The position numbers were made by a program, and so were the translations under genes. From a virus, in the IMG/VR virus record IMGVR_UViG_3300037493_005408, positions 1-33,927 of that record: 33,927 nt of DNA, one strand, 5' to 3'. Position 1 is the stretch's first letter. Each line of letters starts with the position of its first letter. The notes beneath the pieces are model-generated. The model worked only from the letters and a program-made list of their open reading frames with translations. It made no database searches and was not told the origin of the DNA. Below, piece by piece: positions 7,364-15,953 of the stretch.

Positions 7364-10300
7364 TTAACAATCGCCACATGCTTCAATAGGTGCGGCATTG
7401 TTTGCGGTTCCGTTTCTTCTAAATTTTCTATATTTAAAAACTCCGTCAATTCTTTGTTGTACCCAAAAGTCATCATCAGTAAGCATATCCGACCAAACGG
7501 CTCCAGGTAAACTAATTAACTGCGTAGCATTGCATAAGTTAGTACCTACTACTTGTATCGAAATTGAGCCGTATTCGCCACCGGCGCATACCTCGGTAGA
7601 TCCTACAAGAGAAAGTTTACCAGTAAAAGTTGCGGTAGTATATCCGCACGTAGGCGAATTAGCTTCAATTAAAGTACCTATGCCATGATTGCCATAAGTA
7701 GAAGAACAAGGGTTGTTGTCTATTGTTCTTTGGTATAAATCATAGCCCATACAAATAGTATTAGCTCCATCGTTTACAAAATTTGGTGCGGTATTACAAT
7801 TTCCGCTTGTTGGCGCCGTACTACCCACATTGCTTCCGTTTACTTGATAGTTTTGATAAGTAGCCGAGCAAATATTCAAATCACGATACACTAAATAGTT
7901 TGTACAACCTACGCAAGTATTGTATGCTTGACTTACCCAGTTAGCATCGTAGTTACATGAATTATCCTCGGGAGCGGTTGCGCCTTGGTCTTCGCCACCT
8001 ACGTAATAACGCAAGTAAGTAAGCGAACAAGGGTTTGTATTTCTATAAACTAAATATTCGGTACAATCCCAGCATGTAGTATAAAGTTGACTTGTTAAAA
8101 TTGGCGATCCGTTACAAGCACCATTTGTCGGAGCGGTATTTCCAACGTTTGCACCATTAACAAAATAATTGTTGTAAGTAGCCGAACAAGGGTTTGTATC
8201 TCTATAAACTAAATAGTTTGTACAAGCCGAACAAGTGTAATATGCCTGACTTGTTAGCGTTTGTGTAACATTACAATTCCCGCTTGTTGGCGCCGTGCTA
8301 CCAACGTCAACCCCGTTTACTTGGTAATTATTGTAACTAGAAGAACATACATTTGTGTCCCTATAAACTAAATAGTTAGTACAACTTACGCAAGTATTAA
8401 AACCTTGGCTAGTCCAAACTGGCGAATAATTACAATCGCCGTTTGTTGGTGCGGTTGTCCCTACGTTTATGCCGTTTACTTGATAATATCTATAAGTAGC
8501 CGAACAAGGGTTTGCATCCCTATAAACTAAGTAAGTAGTACAAGCGCTACATGTATTGTAACCTTGACTTACCCAGTTAGCGGTAAATACACAATCGCCG
8601 TTTGTTGGTGCGGTAGCGCCAACGTCTATTCCGTTTACATAGTAATTATTATAAGTAGTGCTACAAGGGTTTGTATTTCTATAAACTAAGTAAGTAGTAC
8701 AAGCGCTACATGTATTATAAACTTGGCTTGTTAAAATTGGATTGATATCACAACTTCCAAAGGTAGGAGGCACCGCGCCTATATTAGTTCCGTTTACTTG
8801 ATAATTTTCATAAGTAGCCGAATACGGATTCACATCTTGATAAACTTGATAAGTAACACAACTACTACAAGTAGTTTGTCCGTATAGTTGCCAGCTTGCA
8901 GTTGTATCTACTACGCTACTTGTTTTGTCAATAATGCGTAAAAGTTCAACTTTAGTAAGTTCGTCCATTCCGGCTTGATAGTCTATTACTCTACTTAATT
9001 TATACAAGCCACCATCTAAAAAAATAAGTTTACTAAAATCTAGGTTATAAATATCAATTTCGTTTAGTTTAAACATACCCGTTACTAAGCGACTATCTTT
9101 GCTTGTAATTTCGGACATGTAACCTAAATAGTAAGTATTAAATAAATTAGCGCTAGGATAGGAAGTAGGTGTAAAAAATATTTCTAGTGGTGCGCCAAAG
9201 TTTAAATCTATTGTTGGTGTGGTAGGGTTATCAACGTGTCCAAAATAACCATAAGCAGTTAATGCAGCGGACCAGTTACCGGATCCGTCTTGCTTTTTTA
9301 TGCGCCAAGAAGCTACGCCGGTAATTTTTTTAATCATTCCTATACGTATCTTGGAATCCATCCTATCCTCAACTACGTTATTGTTACTTAGTTTATAAAT
9401 AGCTGGGTAAACCTTATCGGTTCCGGCTTTTTTTACCATTACGCTAGGCGCAAAAATTATCCCAACTTCTTCCGAATCTTTATTAAATTCATAAGTAGTA
9501 TCGTAAACGCGGTCAGCATAGCCCTCGTTAAAAACCTTTTGATAGTTTTCGTTGTAAAAGTCATTGTCTTCAGTATATTTTAAATTGTAGTAACGAGCGT
9601 TTAGTTCGCTCATTGGTTTTATTTTTATAGGCTTTGACCTATCTATTTTGTCCGACCAGTCTATAATATTTGCCGTAAAATAATTTTGATACGGCTCAAT
9701 TATTAAATGGTTTCGTTTTGTTTTATCTTCTACTACCATTAAATTAAACATCTTCATTATGCTAGTAAAGAAGTCTTTTAAAAATATACCTTTTGGAATT
9801 GTATCGTTTACACTTATTGCGTCGTCGTGGTTAAAGGTAACGTAAGTAGCTACGCCGTTTATAGTAATATTTCCGCTATCTATGTTCACTGTTGTATATA
9901 AACCAAGGCTTGCATTTCTTGGCCCAGACCATGCAATTTTTAAAGTATCGTTTTGGTTAAAAGTAACTTCGTTAATTACTATGCTTAAATCAAAATTCGT
10001 TTGCGTTGTAATTTGGCTACCTATTACAACCCCATTTTTTATTACTTTAAAAGTTACGGATCCGGCTCTAGTATAAGTAATGCTATCTTTTATAGTTACG
10101 TTAAAAGCACCGGTTAAAGGCGTGGCGCTATTATAAGTAAAAACATTATCGTCAATGTTGGCAATAAAATTACCGCTAGTTGTAATTGTTGGGAATGCAA
10201 TTAATACGTCGTTGTCTATATCGTTTACATAGGTTTCGGCTCCGGTGCTTGCTGCAAATGAAGTATTGCTTTTTTTACTAAACTCTTTTTGGTTATTTGG

Positions 10301-10990
10301 TATTATTAGCGTTTTAAAAAAAGTGCTATTTAAAAACACCGATTCATAAGTATAGTCAGTGTCTTCAAACATTTTGTCAATGTATTGCTTTACAAAAAAA
10401 GAAGGTCTAAACGTATTAAGTTTAAAGTCTATTTTATTATCGCTATTTGCTCCGTAGTCTATTAATGGGTAAAAATATCCACTACCATAACCGGCGCTAT
10501 TGTTTGCGCCACGTGTACCGCTTACTTCCCAGCTTTGGGTAATATTGTCCGAAGTGTAATTATGGTTGTACCCGCTAAAGTCTAAATCTTCAAGGCGTAA
10601 ATTCCCTAAGGTATTTATAAAGCTACCTAATTCGCCAATAATAGCGCACTCGTATTCTACGCCACCATTATCGCGGATAATTTCAAGTAAGCGCAAATGC
10701 CCTTTAATTATTACTAAGCCGTTAACTTCAATACGCGCGTAGGCGTTTATCATTGCGTTATAATTACCCAATACGTTTGGATCGCTTGCTAGGTAGTTAT
10801 TGGAATTATTAAGTTCAAATATATTACCAAAAATCTTATTGTTATTTGCCGTACCAGGAACTATAAGCGTTTTAGTAAAGCTAGTGCTTTTACTATCTAG
10901 GTTGCGTAAGTCGTCAATAGCAAAAGTAATTTGGTTACTTAGGTTTTGCGAAATATCTAGTTCGTTATCTTCTAAAAATATTCTAGTCAT
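7364..10990 (-). CDS. Large tail/baseplate protein with Cys-rich 53-residue tandem repeats
   Basis: A 1208-residue protein encoded just upstream of the tape measure. Residues 1-120 (IFLEDNELDISQNLSNQITFA, then TKTLIVPGTANNNKIFG) match a family of baseplate or tail-hub-like proteins common in Bacteroidota phages. The middle holds beta-rich segments (IDWSDKIDRSKPIKIKP, MSELNARYYNLKYTED). From about residue 700 the protein becomes a run of seven full 53-residue repeats and one degenerate copy, each with a CxxC near its start and two further cysteines. A final 60-residue domain ends ...PIEACGDC. The repeats probably form an extended disulfide- or metal-stabilised fibre. Receptor binding is an inference. 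Confidence 0.75.
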   Translation of the reverse strand: MTRIFLEDNELDISQNLSNQITFAIDDLRNLDSKSTSFTKTLIVPGTANNNKIFGNIFELNNSNNYLASDPNVLGNYNAMINAYARIEVNGLVIIKGHLRLLEIIRDNGGVEYECAIIGELGSFINTLGNLRLEDLDFSGYNHNYTSDNITQSWEVSGTRGANNSAGYGSGYFYPLIDYGANSDNKIDFKLNTFRPSFFVKQYIDKMFEDTDYTYESVFLNSTFFKTLIIPNNQKEFSKKSNTSFAASTGAETYVNDIDNDVLIAFPTITTSGNFIANIDDNVFTYNSATPLTGAFNVTIKDSITYTRAGSVTFKVIKNGVVIGSQITTQTNFDLSIVINEVTFNQNDTLKIAWSGPRNASLGLYTTVNIDSGNITINGVATYVTFNHDDAISVNDTIPKGIFLKDFFTSIMKMFNLMVVEDKTKRNHLIIEPYQNYFTANIIDWSDKIDRSKPIKIKPMSELNARYYNLKYTEDNDFYNENYQKVFNEGYADRVYDTTYEFNKDSEEVGIIFAPSVMVKKAGTDKVYPAIYKLSNNNVVEDRMDSKIRIGMIKKITGVASWRIKKQDGSGNWSAALTAYGYFGHVDNPTTPTIDLNFGAPLEIFFTPTSYPSANLFNTYYLGYMSEITSKDSRLVTGMFKLNEIDIYNLDFSKLIFLDGGLYKLSRVIDYQAGMDELTKVELLRIIDKTSSVVDTTASWQLYGQTTCSSCVTYQVYQDVNPYSATYENYQVNGTNIGAVPPTFGSCDINPILTSQVYNTCSACTTYLVYRNTNPCSTTYNNYYVNGIDVGATAPTNGDCVFTANWVSQGYNTCSACTTYLVYRDANPCSATYRYYQVNGINVGTTAPTNGDCNYSPVWTSQGFNTCVSCTNYLVYRDTNVCSSSYNNYQVNGVDVGSTAPTSGNCNVTQTLTSQAYYTCSACTNYLVYRDTNPCSATYNNYFVNGANVGNTAPTNGACNGSPILTSQLYTTCWDCTEYLVYRNTNPCSLTYLRYYVGGEDQGATAPEDNSCNYDANWVSQAYNTCVGCTNYLVYRDLNICSATYQNYQVNGSNVGSTAPTSGNCNTAPNFVNDGANTICMGYDLYQRTIDNNPCSSTYGNHGIGTLIEANSPTCGYTTATFTGKLSLVGSTEVCAGGEYGSISIQVVGTNLCNATQLISLPGAVWSDMLTDDDFWVQQRIDGVFKYRKFRRNGTANNAAPIEACGDC
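7646..8893 (-). repeat. Seven plus one tandem repeats of 159 bp (53 codons)
   Basis: The translated unit follows the pattern CxxCTxYLVYRDxNPCSxTY, then NNYxVNGxxVG and TAPTxGxC. The CxxC pairs are spaced exactly 53 residues apart through the array. The first copy (nearest 8893) has lost one Cys (NPYSATY), and the last (nearest 7646) is degenerate, with ICMGYDLYQ in place of the CxxC. At the DNA level the copies differ at many positions, so the array is old and not an assembly stutter. Confidence 0.9.
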
Positions 10991-10991
10991 A

Positions 10992-12215
10992 TTATCTTAA
11001 TTGGCTATACCTTGTTTGATTCATTTCTACTTCTACTTCTAGTACGCGCATTCTATTGTTTACATATTTGCTATATTCGTAATTTGTATTCCTTAAACTT
11101 ACTGGGTAATAGTAACCTTCAACTTCCATGTAAATTTGTGGGCTAGTTATTAACTCGTCAAGCCATTCGTAGTCAGCATCGGTTGGCGCGTCCATAGTTA
11201 ATTTGTATGTAAAGTTATTTTGATTTAAGTAATTAACCTTGGAACTATTGTATTTATTATTTGCATCGTAGTAAGTAACCGAACTAAGACCTAAAGTAAA
11301 GTCGCGCTTTTCGTAGCCCTTACGCATTACGTCAAGGTTTAATCTACTTGCTAAGCCAAACTTGGCGGTGTCAAACATACCAAGATTGTTCAAGAAGTGC
11401 AAATTGTAACTTTGATACTTTGGATTGCAATCTAAGTCAACTTCTAAAGTATTGGTATTGCCGAAGGCGGCAGTCTTTTGCATTAAGCAAGTTATGCCTT
11501 CTACTATACCACCGGCGGTCAAAACGCGATTGTAATACTTACTTTCTTCAATAGGTATTTGATAATACTTTGTATCGTCGGTAATAATATTACTAATTTT
11601 ATTAATTGCTATGGATCCAATATTTAATTGCACAAAACTTTTTGTACTACCAAAGCTATTTAAAATAGTTCCGGTAACTTGGTTTTGCTGGTTATAAGCT
11701 ACTAAAACAAACCTATTAATATCCTTTGCCGGAATGTAAATATTATCGCCAATGCTTGCCTTAATATTTTTAGGTCTATTGGTAAAAAATAAATTAGTGT
11801 AAGTGCTTATGTCGCTTACCTTACGTTTAAATAAAGGCGCAGTCCAGTTGTAAGCCGTAATGTTTCCGCTTGCTAAGTTTAAGTAAGTTACGCCGCTATA
11901 CTCCTCGCCAATTCTATACTGGTACGTTTGTGATATTTGCCCACTTGCGTTAGGTTCACTTACTACAAGTTCCTCTTTTGGCGTTAGCCATTCGTAGGTC
12001 ATAGTATTTCGGACGATAGGCCCAGCGTCAAAGTAGCCTCTATTGTTTATAGGCTCTGGATATAATTTAACGCGGACTTGTTGTACGCCGTTAGTATAAA
12101 CATCAAAAATGTATTTATAGTCTATTTGTCCGCTTACGTTTGTATTAAAGATATGCCAAAGCGAATCTTGTACCGAAGGCGATCCGCTAGGATATGCTAT
12201 GTTAGTTATTGCCAT
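10992..12215 (-). CDS. Putative distal tail/baseplate protein
   Basis: A 407-residue beta-rich protein ending two bases before the start of the 1208-residue tail protein. Its N-terminus (NIAYPSGSPSVQDSLWHIFN) and the LHFLNNLGMFDTAKFGL core are typical of a structural family encoded next to the tape measure in Bacteroidota phages. The C-terminus (YEWLDELITSPQIYMEVEGYY) is the most recognisable part. A motif RVxxAGGIVEGxTC occurs in the middle (YYNRVLTAGGIVEGITCLMQ) and also in the 118-residue protein at 32491. A role at the tail tip is inferred from family resemblance and position. Confidence 0.6.
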   Translation of the reverse strand: MAITNIAYPSGSPSVQDSLWHIFNTNVSGQIDYKYIFDVYTNGVQQVRVKLYPEPINNRGYFDAGPIVRNTMTYEWLTPKEELVVSEPNASGQISQTYQYRIGEEYSGVTYLNLASGNITAYNWTAPLFKRKVSDISTYTNLFFTNRPKNIKASIGDNIYIPAKDINRFVLVAYNQQNQVTGTILNSFGSTKSFVQLNIGSIAINKISNIITDDTKYYQIPIEESKYYNRVLTAGGIVEGITCLMQKTAAFGNTNTLEVDLDCNPKYQSYNLHFLNNLGMFDTAKFGLASRLNLDVMRKGYEKRDFTLGLSSVTYYDANNKYNSSKVNYLNQNNFTYKLTMDAPTDADYEWLDELITSPQIYMEVEGYYYPVSLRNTNYEYSKYVNNRMRVLEVEVEMNQTRYSQLR

Positions 12216-12858
12216 ATTTTTTGTTCATTAAGTCTATTGTAATTTGTACGTCTTCGCCTAGGGCTTCGGTCATAACGTCGTCAAAATCGGCGAACGTTTC
12301 TTCAAAAGCCAAGTCGAAGTAATGTGTTGCTTTTATACCATATTTTTTAATCATGTAAACCATTGTTGCCACTTGGCGTTCTATTAGTGTTTTTTTGTTT
12401 GCTTGTCTTAAACCTTTCTTTTCGGATCCAATGCCTAGCGCTTTGTCCTTTTTTACGCTAGCAATCTTAGCCTTTCCACTAAGTATATATTTTTTTAACG
12501 ATGCGCGTGCGTCGTCCGGCATGCCGTAGGTTTTGTACTGGTACGGGGAATCCGGCGCATTCTTGCTACTTGCAACCCCTTTAACGCCCTCGTTTGGATA
12601 ATCAAAGTAATCTAGTAGCTTGAGCGTAAATACCTTTAAATTGCCCGTATCGCTTATTTCGGCGGTCATATTTTTAAGCAATGCACCGCTTGCCGTTACT
12701 TCTTCTTGTTTGGCGTACTTGTCTATGTTTTCCAAAAATAGGGCGCCATATTGCTCAAGCACGTTGCCTATTACCCCAAATTGGGATAAGTCCTCGCCAC
12801 CAAAGTCGAAGCCTTCGCTAAGTGCTTTCTTTTGTGCGCTGCCTATGTTGATGCTCAT
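12202..12858 (-). CDS. Putative virion-associated protein, tail module
   Basis: A 218-residue protein overlapping the frameshift product upstream (12818) and the baseplate gene downstream (12215) by 14-41 bases. It begins MSINIGSAQKKALSEGFDF and carries a long helix (SQFGVIGNVLEQYGALFLENIDK), a beta pair around TAEISDTGNLKVFTLKLLDY, a Lys-rich loop and a C-terminal helix. This layout recurs at the chaperone/tape-measure boundary of related phages. Function is not known to me. A tail completion or neck role is possible. Confidence 0.55.
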   Translation of the reverse strand: MSINIGSAQKKALSEGFDFGGEDLSQFGVIGNVLEQYGALFLENIDKYAKQEEVTASGALLKNMTAEISDTGNLKVFTLKLLDYFDYPNEGVKGVASSKNAPDSPYQYKTYGMPDDARASLKKYILSGKAKIASVKKDKALGIGSEKKGLRQANKKTLIERQVATMVYMIKKYGIKATHYFDLAFEETFADFDDVMTEALGEDVQITIDLMNKKYGNN

Positions 12859-13101
12859 CTACTTGTCTTTTTTGTTTTAAATACGATAAATCGTTTAAAA
12901 ATTGTACCACCGGCAAATCGTAAACTTGGTCCAGAGTTATTCTTTCAAACTCGGCTACTTGGTGCGCGTTGTAAACCCACCCAAAATTGTCTTGAAATTC
13001 ATCCTCAACTGATTTACTCGTTTTTGGCTCGTCATCCAACTCTTGATCTGCGGTTCCAAATAGCCCTTTGTATTGGTCGTTAAACTGGCTAAGAGCGTGC
13101 A
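12818..13101 (-). CDS. Frame -1 extension of the tail assembly chaperone (GT-like C-terminus)
   Basis: This 94-codon reading frame has no ATG and begins directly at the poly-T tract. It reads LHALSQFNDQYKGLFGTADQ, then FGWVYNAHQVAEFERITLDQ and VVQFLNDLSYLKQKRQ. The latter parts match the C-terminal region normally found in a single polypeptide in related phages. It uses normal codons, unlike the overlapping tail of the upstream frame. Read after a -1 shift it would make a fusion of about 258 residues with the product of 12955-13593. I therefore list it as the second half of that gene. Confidence 0.75.
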
Positions 13102-13593
13102 AAAAAAAACCATGGCATGGTAACCATGTTTAAAGTCTGCTTGCTTAAAATCTTCGGCATACTTTTCGTGGTCTAGTACGTCGTAGGGTTCGTTTACTAA
13201 GTGCCATTTTTTCCAACTCCATTTAGTAGGCGTGCATATACTTGCTAAAATATTGTGCATGCCCATTATTGGTTCGGTCTTACTAAAGGTTAATACCTCA
13301 ATATACCTACCGGTATTAAAAGGTCTTTTTATTTCAAAGTTCAAGCGGTACCATTTGCCGTTAGCTTTTATAAGTTTTTGCGGGCTTGTAGCCATAGCCT
13401 TATCTACTTCAAGTTCAAACAAATCTTTTAGTTCTTCGCAAAGTTTGCTAAATTTTTTAATAGGCATTTGTTCAATTTCTTCTATGGTCTTACCAAGTAG
13501 CACCTGGATAATACGTTTAGTTTTGTCCAATTCGTTCTCGTCTAAATTGGATATGCTATGCAGCTTTTGGAAATTGTCAATAGTTAACTTCAT
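12955..13593 (-). CDS. Putative tail assembly chaperone (G-like)
   Basis: A 212-residue protein encoded directly after the large terminase gene. Residues 1-164 look like a real domain: a helical N-terminus (DNFQKLHSISNLDENELDKT) followed by IKKFSKLCEELKDLFE and a WKKWHLVNEPYDVLDHEKYA segment. The last 48 residues (from CTLLASL on) are the out-of-frame shadow of the downstream -1 reading frame. This is the arrangement of lambda gpG/gpGT, in which most ribosomes stop at the short product and a minority shift. A single indel in the sequence is the alternative explanation. Confidence 0.65.
   Translation of the reverse strand: MKLTIDNFQKLHSISNLDENELDKTKRIIQVLLGKTIEEIEQMPIKKFSKLCEELKDLFELEVDKAMATSPQKLIKANGKWYRLNFEIKRPFNTGRYIEVLTFSKTEPIMGMHNILASICTPTKWSWKKWHLVNEPYDVLDHEKYAEDFKQADFKHGYHAMVFFCTLLASLTTNTKGYLEPQIKSWMTSQKRVNQLRMNFKTILGGFTTRTK
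13101..13109 (-). promoter_or_regulatory. -1 ribosomal frameshift site, T_TTT_TTT
   Basis: Nine consecutive T on the minus strand are read as GTT TTT TTT TGC in the upstream frame (codons 162-165). This forms the canonical X_XXY_YYZ heptamer T_TTT_TTT in phase. Slipping back one base after codon 164 joins the frame ending at 12818. A weak TAGCC/GGCTA stem begins 10-15 bases downstream. Transcriptional slippage on T9 would give the same product. Confidence 0.7.
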
Positions 13594-13612
13594 ACGTTTA
13601 TAAGTATATTTT

Positions 13613-14800
13613 TTAAATAACGTGGTACTTGCCTACCAGCTTGTTGTCGTTTTTACATTTGTTAGCCAAGGCCAAAGCTATTACGCAATCGTCGTGGAAG
13701 CCTTGCGGTGCCGAATACCTTACGCCGGTTGGTGTAAAGGTATATTCAAAAACCTCAAGTTCGTGCTTTATAAATCCTTCGGGATAGCTTATGCTTTTAG
13801 TTTGTATGGCGTTGGATAATCCCTCAAGTAGTTGTTGCTTACTTACACTGGTAAACTTAAAGCCGGTCATATTGTTAAACTTCTTTTGTAAGTCCTCAAC
13901 TATGGCGTCGCCTACGCCAGTGCTATCAATTAGGATAGGGATATTTTTAGGTAACCTTAAAATAGTTTCTTTGGTTTGCATCCAGTCTTTTTGGAAGCGT
14001 TCAAAATGCACTACGTTACCAAGTTTATCTAAGCCAATAATAACGGTCCAGTCCACAGACTTAGCCAAGTCAATTCCGTAATAAGAAGCCACCCCACTTG
14101 ACGCCTTTGTGCAAGCGGTAATAAATTCCGAGCCGAATGGGTTTGCCGCGTTCTCCATAGGATCGGCCATGTATTCTTGTCTAAATACAACGGAAGGAAG
14201 TTGGCTTTTTGCCGCGTCAATTTCCGAGGCGTCAATGTGCGGGTTGTCATAGGTGCTAAATTTAAACGCTTCCCAGTCCGGCTCGCCACCGCGCATAAAC
14301 AAACTATAAAAATAATTTTTGCCACGTGGTGTGCTTAAAAATATTGCCTTGCCTTTGTAATCGGTAAGCGTTGGACGTATTGAATTATTCCAACCTTCTT
14401 CTAGGTTGGGTATGTAACTAGCTTCGTCAATTATAACTAGGTGGAATTTAGTTCCGCGCATGGCGTCTAAACGTTCGCCGGTAAAAAAGCGTATGGATCC
14501 ACCGGTAACAAAATCAATGAGTAAATCGGTTTCGTTCTTCTTATAAATCTTTTCGGGTAGTAGCTTGCATATTTCTTTAAAGAACATCTTACCAAGTTGG
14601 TACGTTGGCGTAATGTAAGCAATGCTTTGCTTTCTTAGTCCACATTCAATGGATATGTTTTGGCTAATTAAACTTTTACCAAACCTACGACCGCACATCA
14701 TTACACGAAAACGCGCAGCGCTATCAAGTACTTGCTTTTGTGCCTGGTGCGGTTTCTTTAATTTAATCTCAAGATTCGTACTTGATTGTAATGGTGTCAA
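13613..14800 (-). CDS. terL: Terminase large subunit
   Basis: The ATPase-nuclease that packages DNA into proheads, 395 residues, which is compact for the family. The Walker A is CGRRFGKS (residues 36-43), the Walker B is VIIDEAS (122-128), and a coupling motif LSTPRGKNY follows. The RNase H-like nuclease acids lie in YYGIDLAKSVDWT, LIDSTGVGDAI and FHDDCVIALALA. The start is uncertain. No ATG exists before the ATPase domain; a TTG at 14800, overlapping the TerS gene by 32 bases, gives the length quoted. The compact nuclease part resembles other small Bacteroidota-phage terminases. Confidence 0.95.
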   Translation of the reverse strand: MTPLQSSTNLEIKLKKPHQAQKQVLDSAARFRVMMCGRRFGKSLISQNISIECGLRKQSIAYITPTYQLGKMFFKEICKLLPEKIYKKNETDLLIDFVTGGSIRFFTGERLDAMRGTKFHLVIIDEASYIPNLEEGWNNSIRPTLTDYKGKAIFLSTPRGKNYFYSLFMRGGEPDWEAFKFSTYDNPHIDASEIDAAKSQLPSVVFRQEYMADPMENAANPFGSEFITACTKASSGVASYYGIDLAKSVDWTVIIGLDKLGNVVHFERFQKDWMQTKETILRLPKNIPILIDSTGVGDAIVEDLQKKFNNMTGFKFTSVSKQQLLEGLSNAIQTKSISYPEGFIKHELEVFEYTFTPTGVRYSAPQGFHDDCVIALALANKCKNDNKLVGKYHVI

Positions 14801-15197
14801 TATTTGTGTTTTCGGTTTGTTGCCTATCGGTCATTCCTAGTGCGTTCTTAGCGTAGAAGATTGCCTTGCCTTCGTTGGCTACTATATCGGTAGCTAAACT
14901 TTTAAACATTGCTACTATGTGCGTTGTTATTTCATAATAGGGATGGGTAGGATCTTGTCTTATTTTCCAAAGGTTCATGCGATGGTAAAATTCAAAGTTA
15001 TGCTTGCGTAACCAATGATCCAGGAAGTAATCAATAGTAGGAACGTGCCTATCTCTAATTTCTACTATTTTACCGCTACCGGTTGCCACTTCCTTTTTAC
15101 CAGCCATGCAGTCGTCGCAATATGCGTATGCCAACTCCATTAACTTGTCTTCGTCTATGTCTTTAAATTTTCTAGTTACGTGTTCTCTTGTTTCCAT
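14769..15197 (-). CDS. terS: Putative terminase small subunit
   Basis: A 142-residue protein just before, and overlapping, the large terminase gene. It has an N-terminal helical region (ELAYAYCDDCMAGKKEV), a central DHWLRKHNFEFYHRMNLWKI segment likely to form the DNA-recognition and oligomerisation helices, and a C-terminal part ending NALGMTDRQQTEN followed by a short TITIKYES tail. The ALGMTDRQ ending followed by a beta-like tail is common to small terminases of this phage group. It also overlaps the upstream glycosyltransferase gene by 22 bases. Confidence 0.75.
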   Translation of the reverse strand: METREHVTRKFKDIDEDKLMELAYAYCDDCMAGKKEVATGSGKIVEIRDRHVPTIDYFLDHWLRKHNFEFYHRMNLWKIRQDPTHPYYEITTHIVAMFKSLATDIVANEGKAIFYAKNALGMTDRQQTENTNIDTITIKYES

Positions 15198-15787
15198 ATT
15201 TTTAAATTTTTTAATCCGTTGCGATATAAATAAACATCTTCAACGTGTTGTTGCCAAAATTTGTGAACTAGGGCGCCTTTGTCCCATCCGTATTCATTAC
15301 CGCTAGCATGGGTACCTTGATGCTCGGCCTTGCAGTTCATTACATAGTAAGTATTAAATCCGGATAGTATGGCCCTCTCGCAGTAGTCCAGGTCTATTGG
15401 CCCGTAGGGAAACATGCTATCATTGAAGATGCCTATCTTATCAACTACGGCTATGCTTACAAGCCAGTTGCTTATAATGTGTTCGTTTTGTATGGTGTGC
15501 CTTACATTGTCCATACTACTTGCAACAATACCCGCATTTGGGTAAGTCTGCAATGCCTCAACCTTTTTAGCAAGCCAGTCTTGAGGTTCAATAATATCGT
15601 TAGCTAAATAAGCAATGGCGTCGTAGTTATCAACTAGGGCTACGTCAATGGCTTCGTTAAGTGCGTTGGCTATGCCTTCCTTGTTTACCTCTATGTACGT
15701 AAAAGGGTAACCCGCTTTGGCTAGGTTGTCTTTTAGTATATCTTTTGGCCTATTGCCATAAACAAGGCCCGCAATTAGTATTTTCAT
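15176..15787 (-). CDS. GT2-like glycosyltransferase
   Basis: A 203-residue protein with a GT-A-type nucleotide-sugar fold. It begins MKILIAGLVYGNRPKDIL, then GIANALNEAIDVALVDNYDA and IAYLANDIIEP, in which AND takes the place of the DxD metal site. The acceptor-side segment FPYGPIDLDYCERAILSGF resembles the ED-like motif of rhamnosyl- and similar transferases. The short length fits a bare catalytic domain with no membrane anchor. It lies between the palindrome cluster and TerS. Glycosylation of virion proteins or host surface sugars are both possible. Confidence 0.7.
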   Translation of the reverse strand: MKILIAGLVYGNRPKDILKDNLAKAGYPFTYIEVNKEGIANALNEAIDVALVDNYDAIAYLANDIIEPQDWLAKKVEALQTYPNAGIVASSMDNVRHTIQNEHIISNWLVSIAVVDKIGIFNDSMFPYGPIDLDYCERAILSGFNTYYVMNCKAEHQGTHASGNEYGWDKGALVHKFWQQHVEDVYLYRNGLKNLKIWKQENT

Positions 15788-15953
15788 ATATCCGTATTTA
15801 TCTTTTAATATCCGTATTTTGAGCCGATAATGACTTGTATTCGGCTCATATGTGTCAAAAAGTAAAGTTATTGACTTATGTTATAACATAAGTAAAGTTA
15901 TAACTTTACTTTGTCCCTTTAAAGTAACATAACAATATTTATATGTTACTTTT
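15788..15953. promoter_or_regulatory. Cluster of palindromes, hairpins and direct repeats
   Basis: This short intergenic region holds, from left to right: two identical 12-bp repeats ATATCCGTATTT at 15788-15799 and 15808-15819 (spaced exactly 20); a 7-bp hairpin GAGCCGA/TCGGCTC (15821-15847); AGTAAAGTTAT at 15861; a perfect 20-bp palindrome (15874-15893); an overlapping perfect 22-bp palindrome (15890-15911), both centred on GTTATAAC; and an 11-bp stem AAAGTAACATA/TATGTTACTTT (15921-15952) that covers the stop codon of the acyltransferase gene. Operator, replication origin and RNA-processing roles are all possible. No TAnnTTTG box was seen here. Confidence 0.85.

Noticed and set aside
6576-7367. 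Long plus-strand open frame of 263 codons opposite the tape measure
   Set aside because: It mirrors the coiled-coil gene, is rich in Ser/Ala/Leu produced by antisense codons and has no domain; it is a shadow frame.
7646-8893. CRISPR-like or DNA-level tandem array
   Set aside because: The repeats are protein-level; units are 159 bp, diverged in DNA and fully coding.
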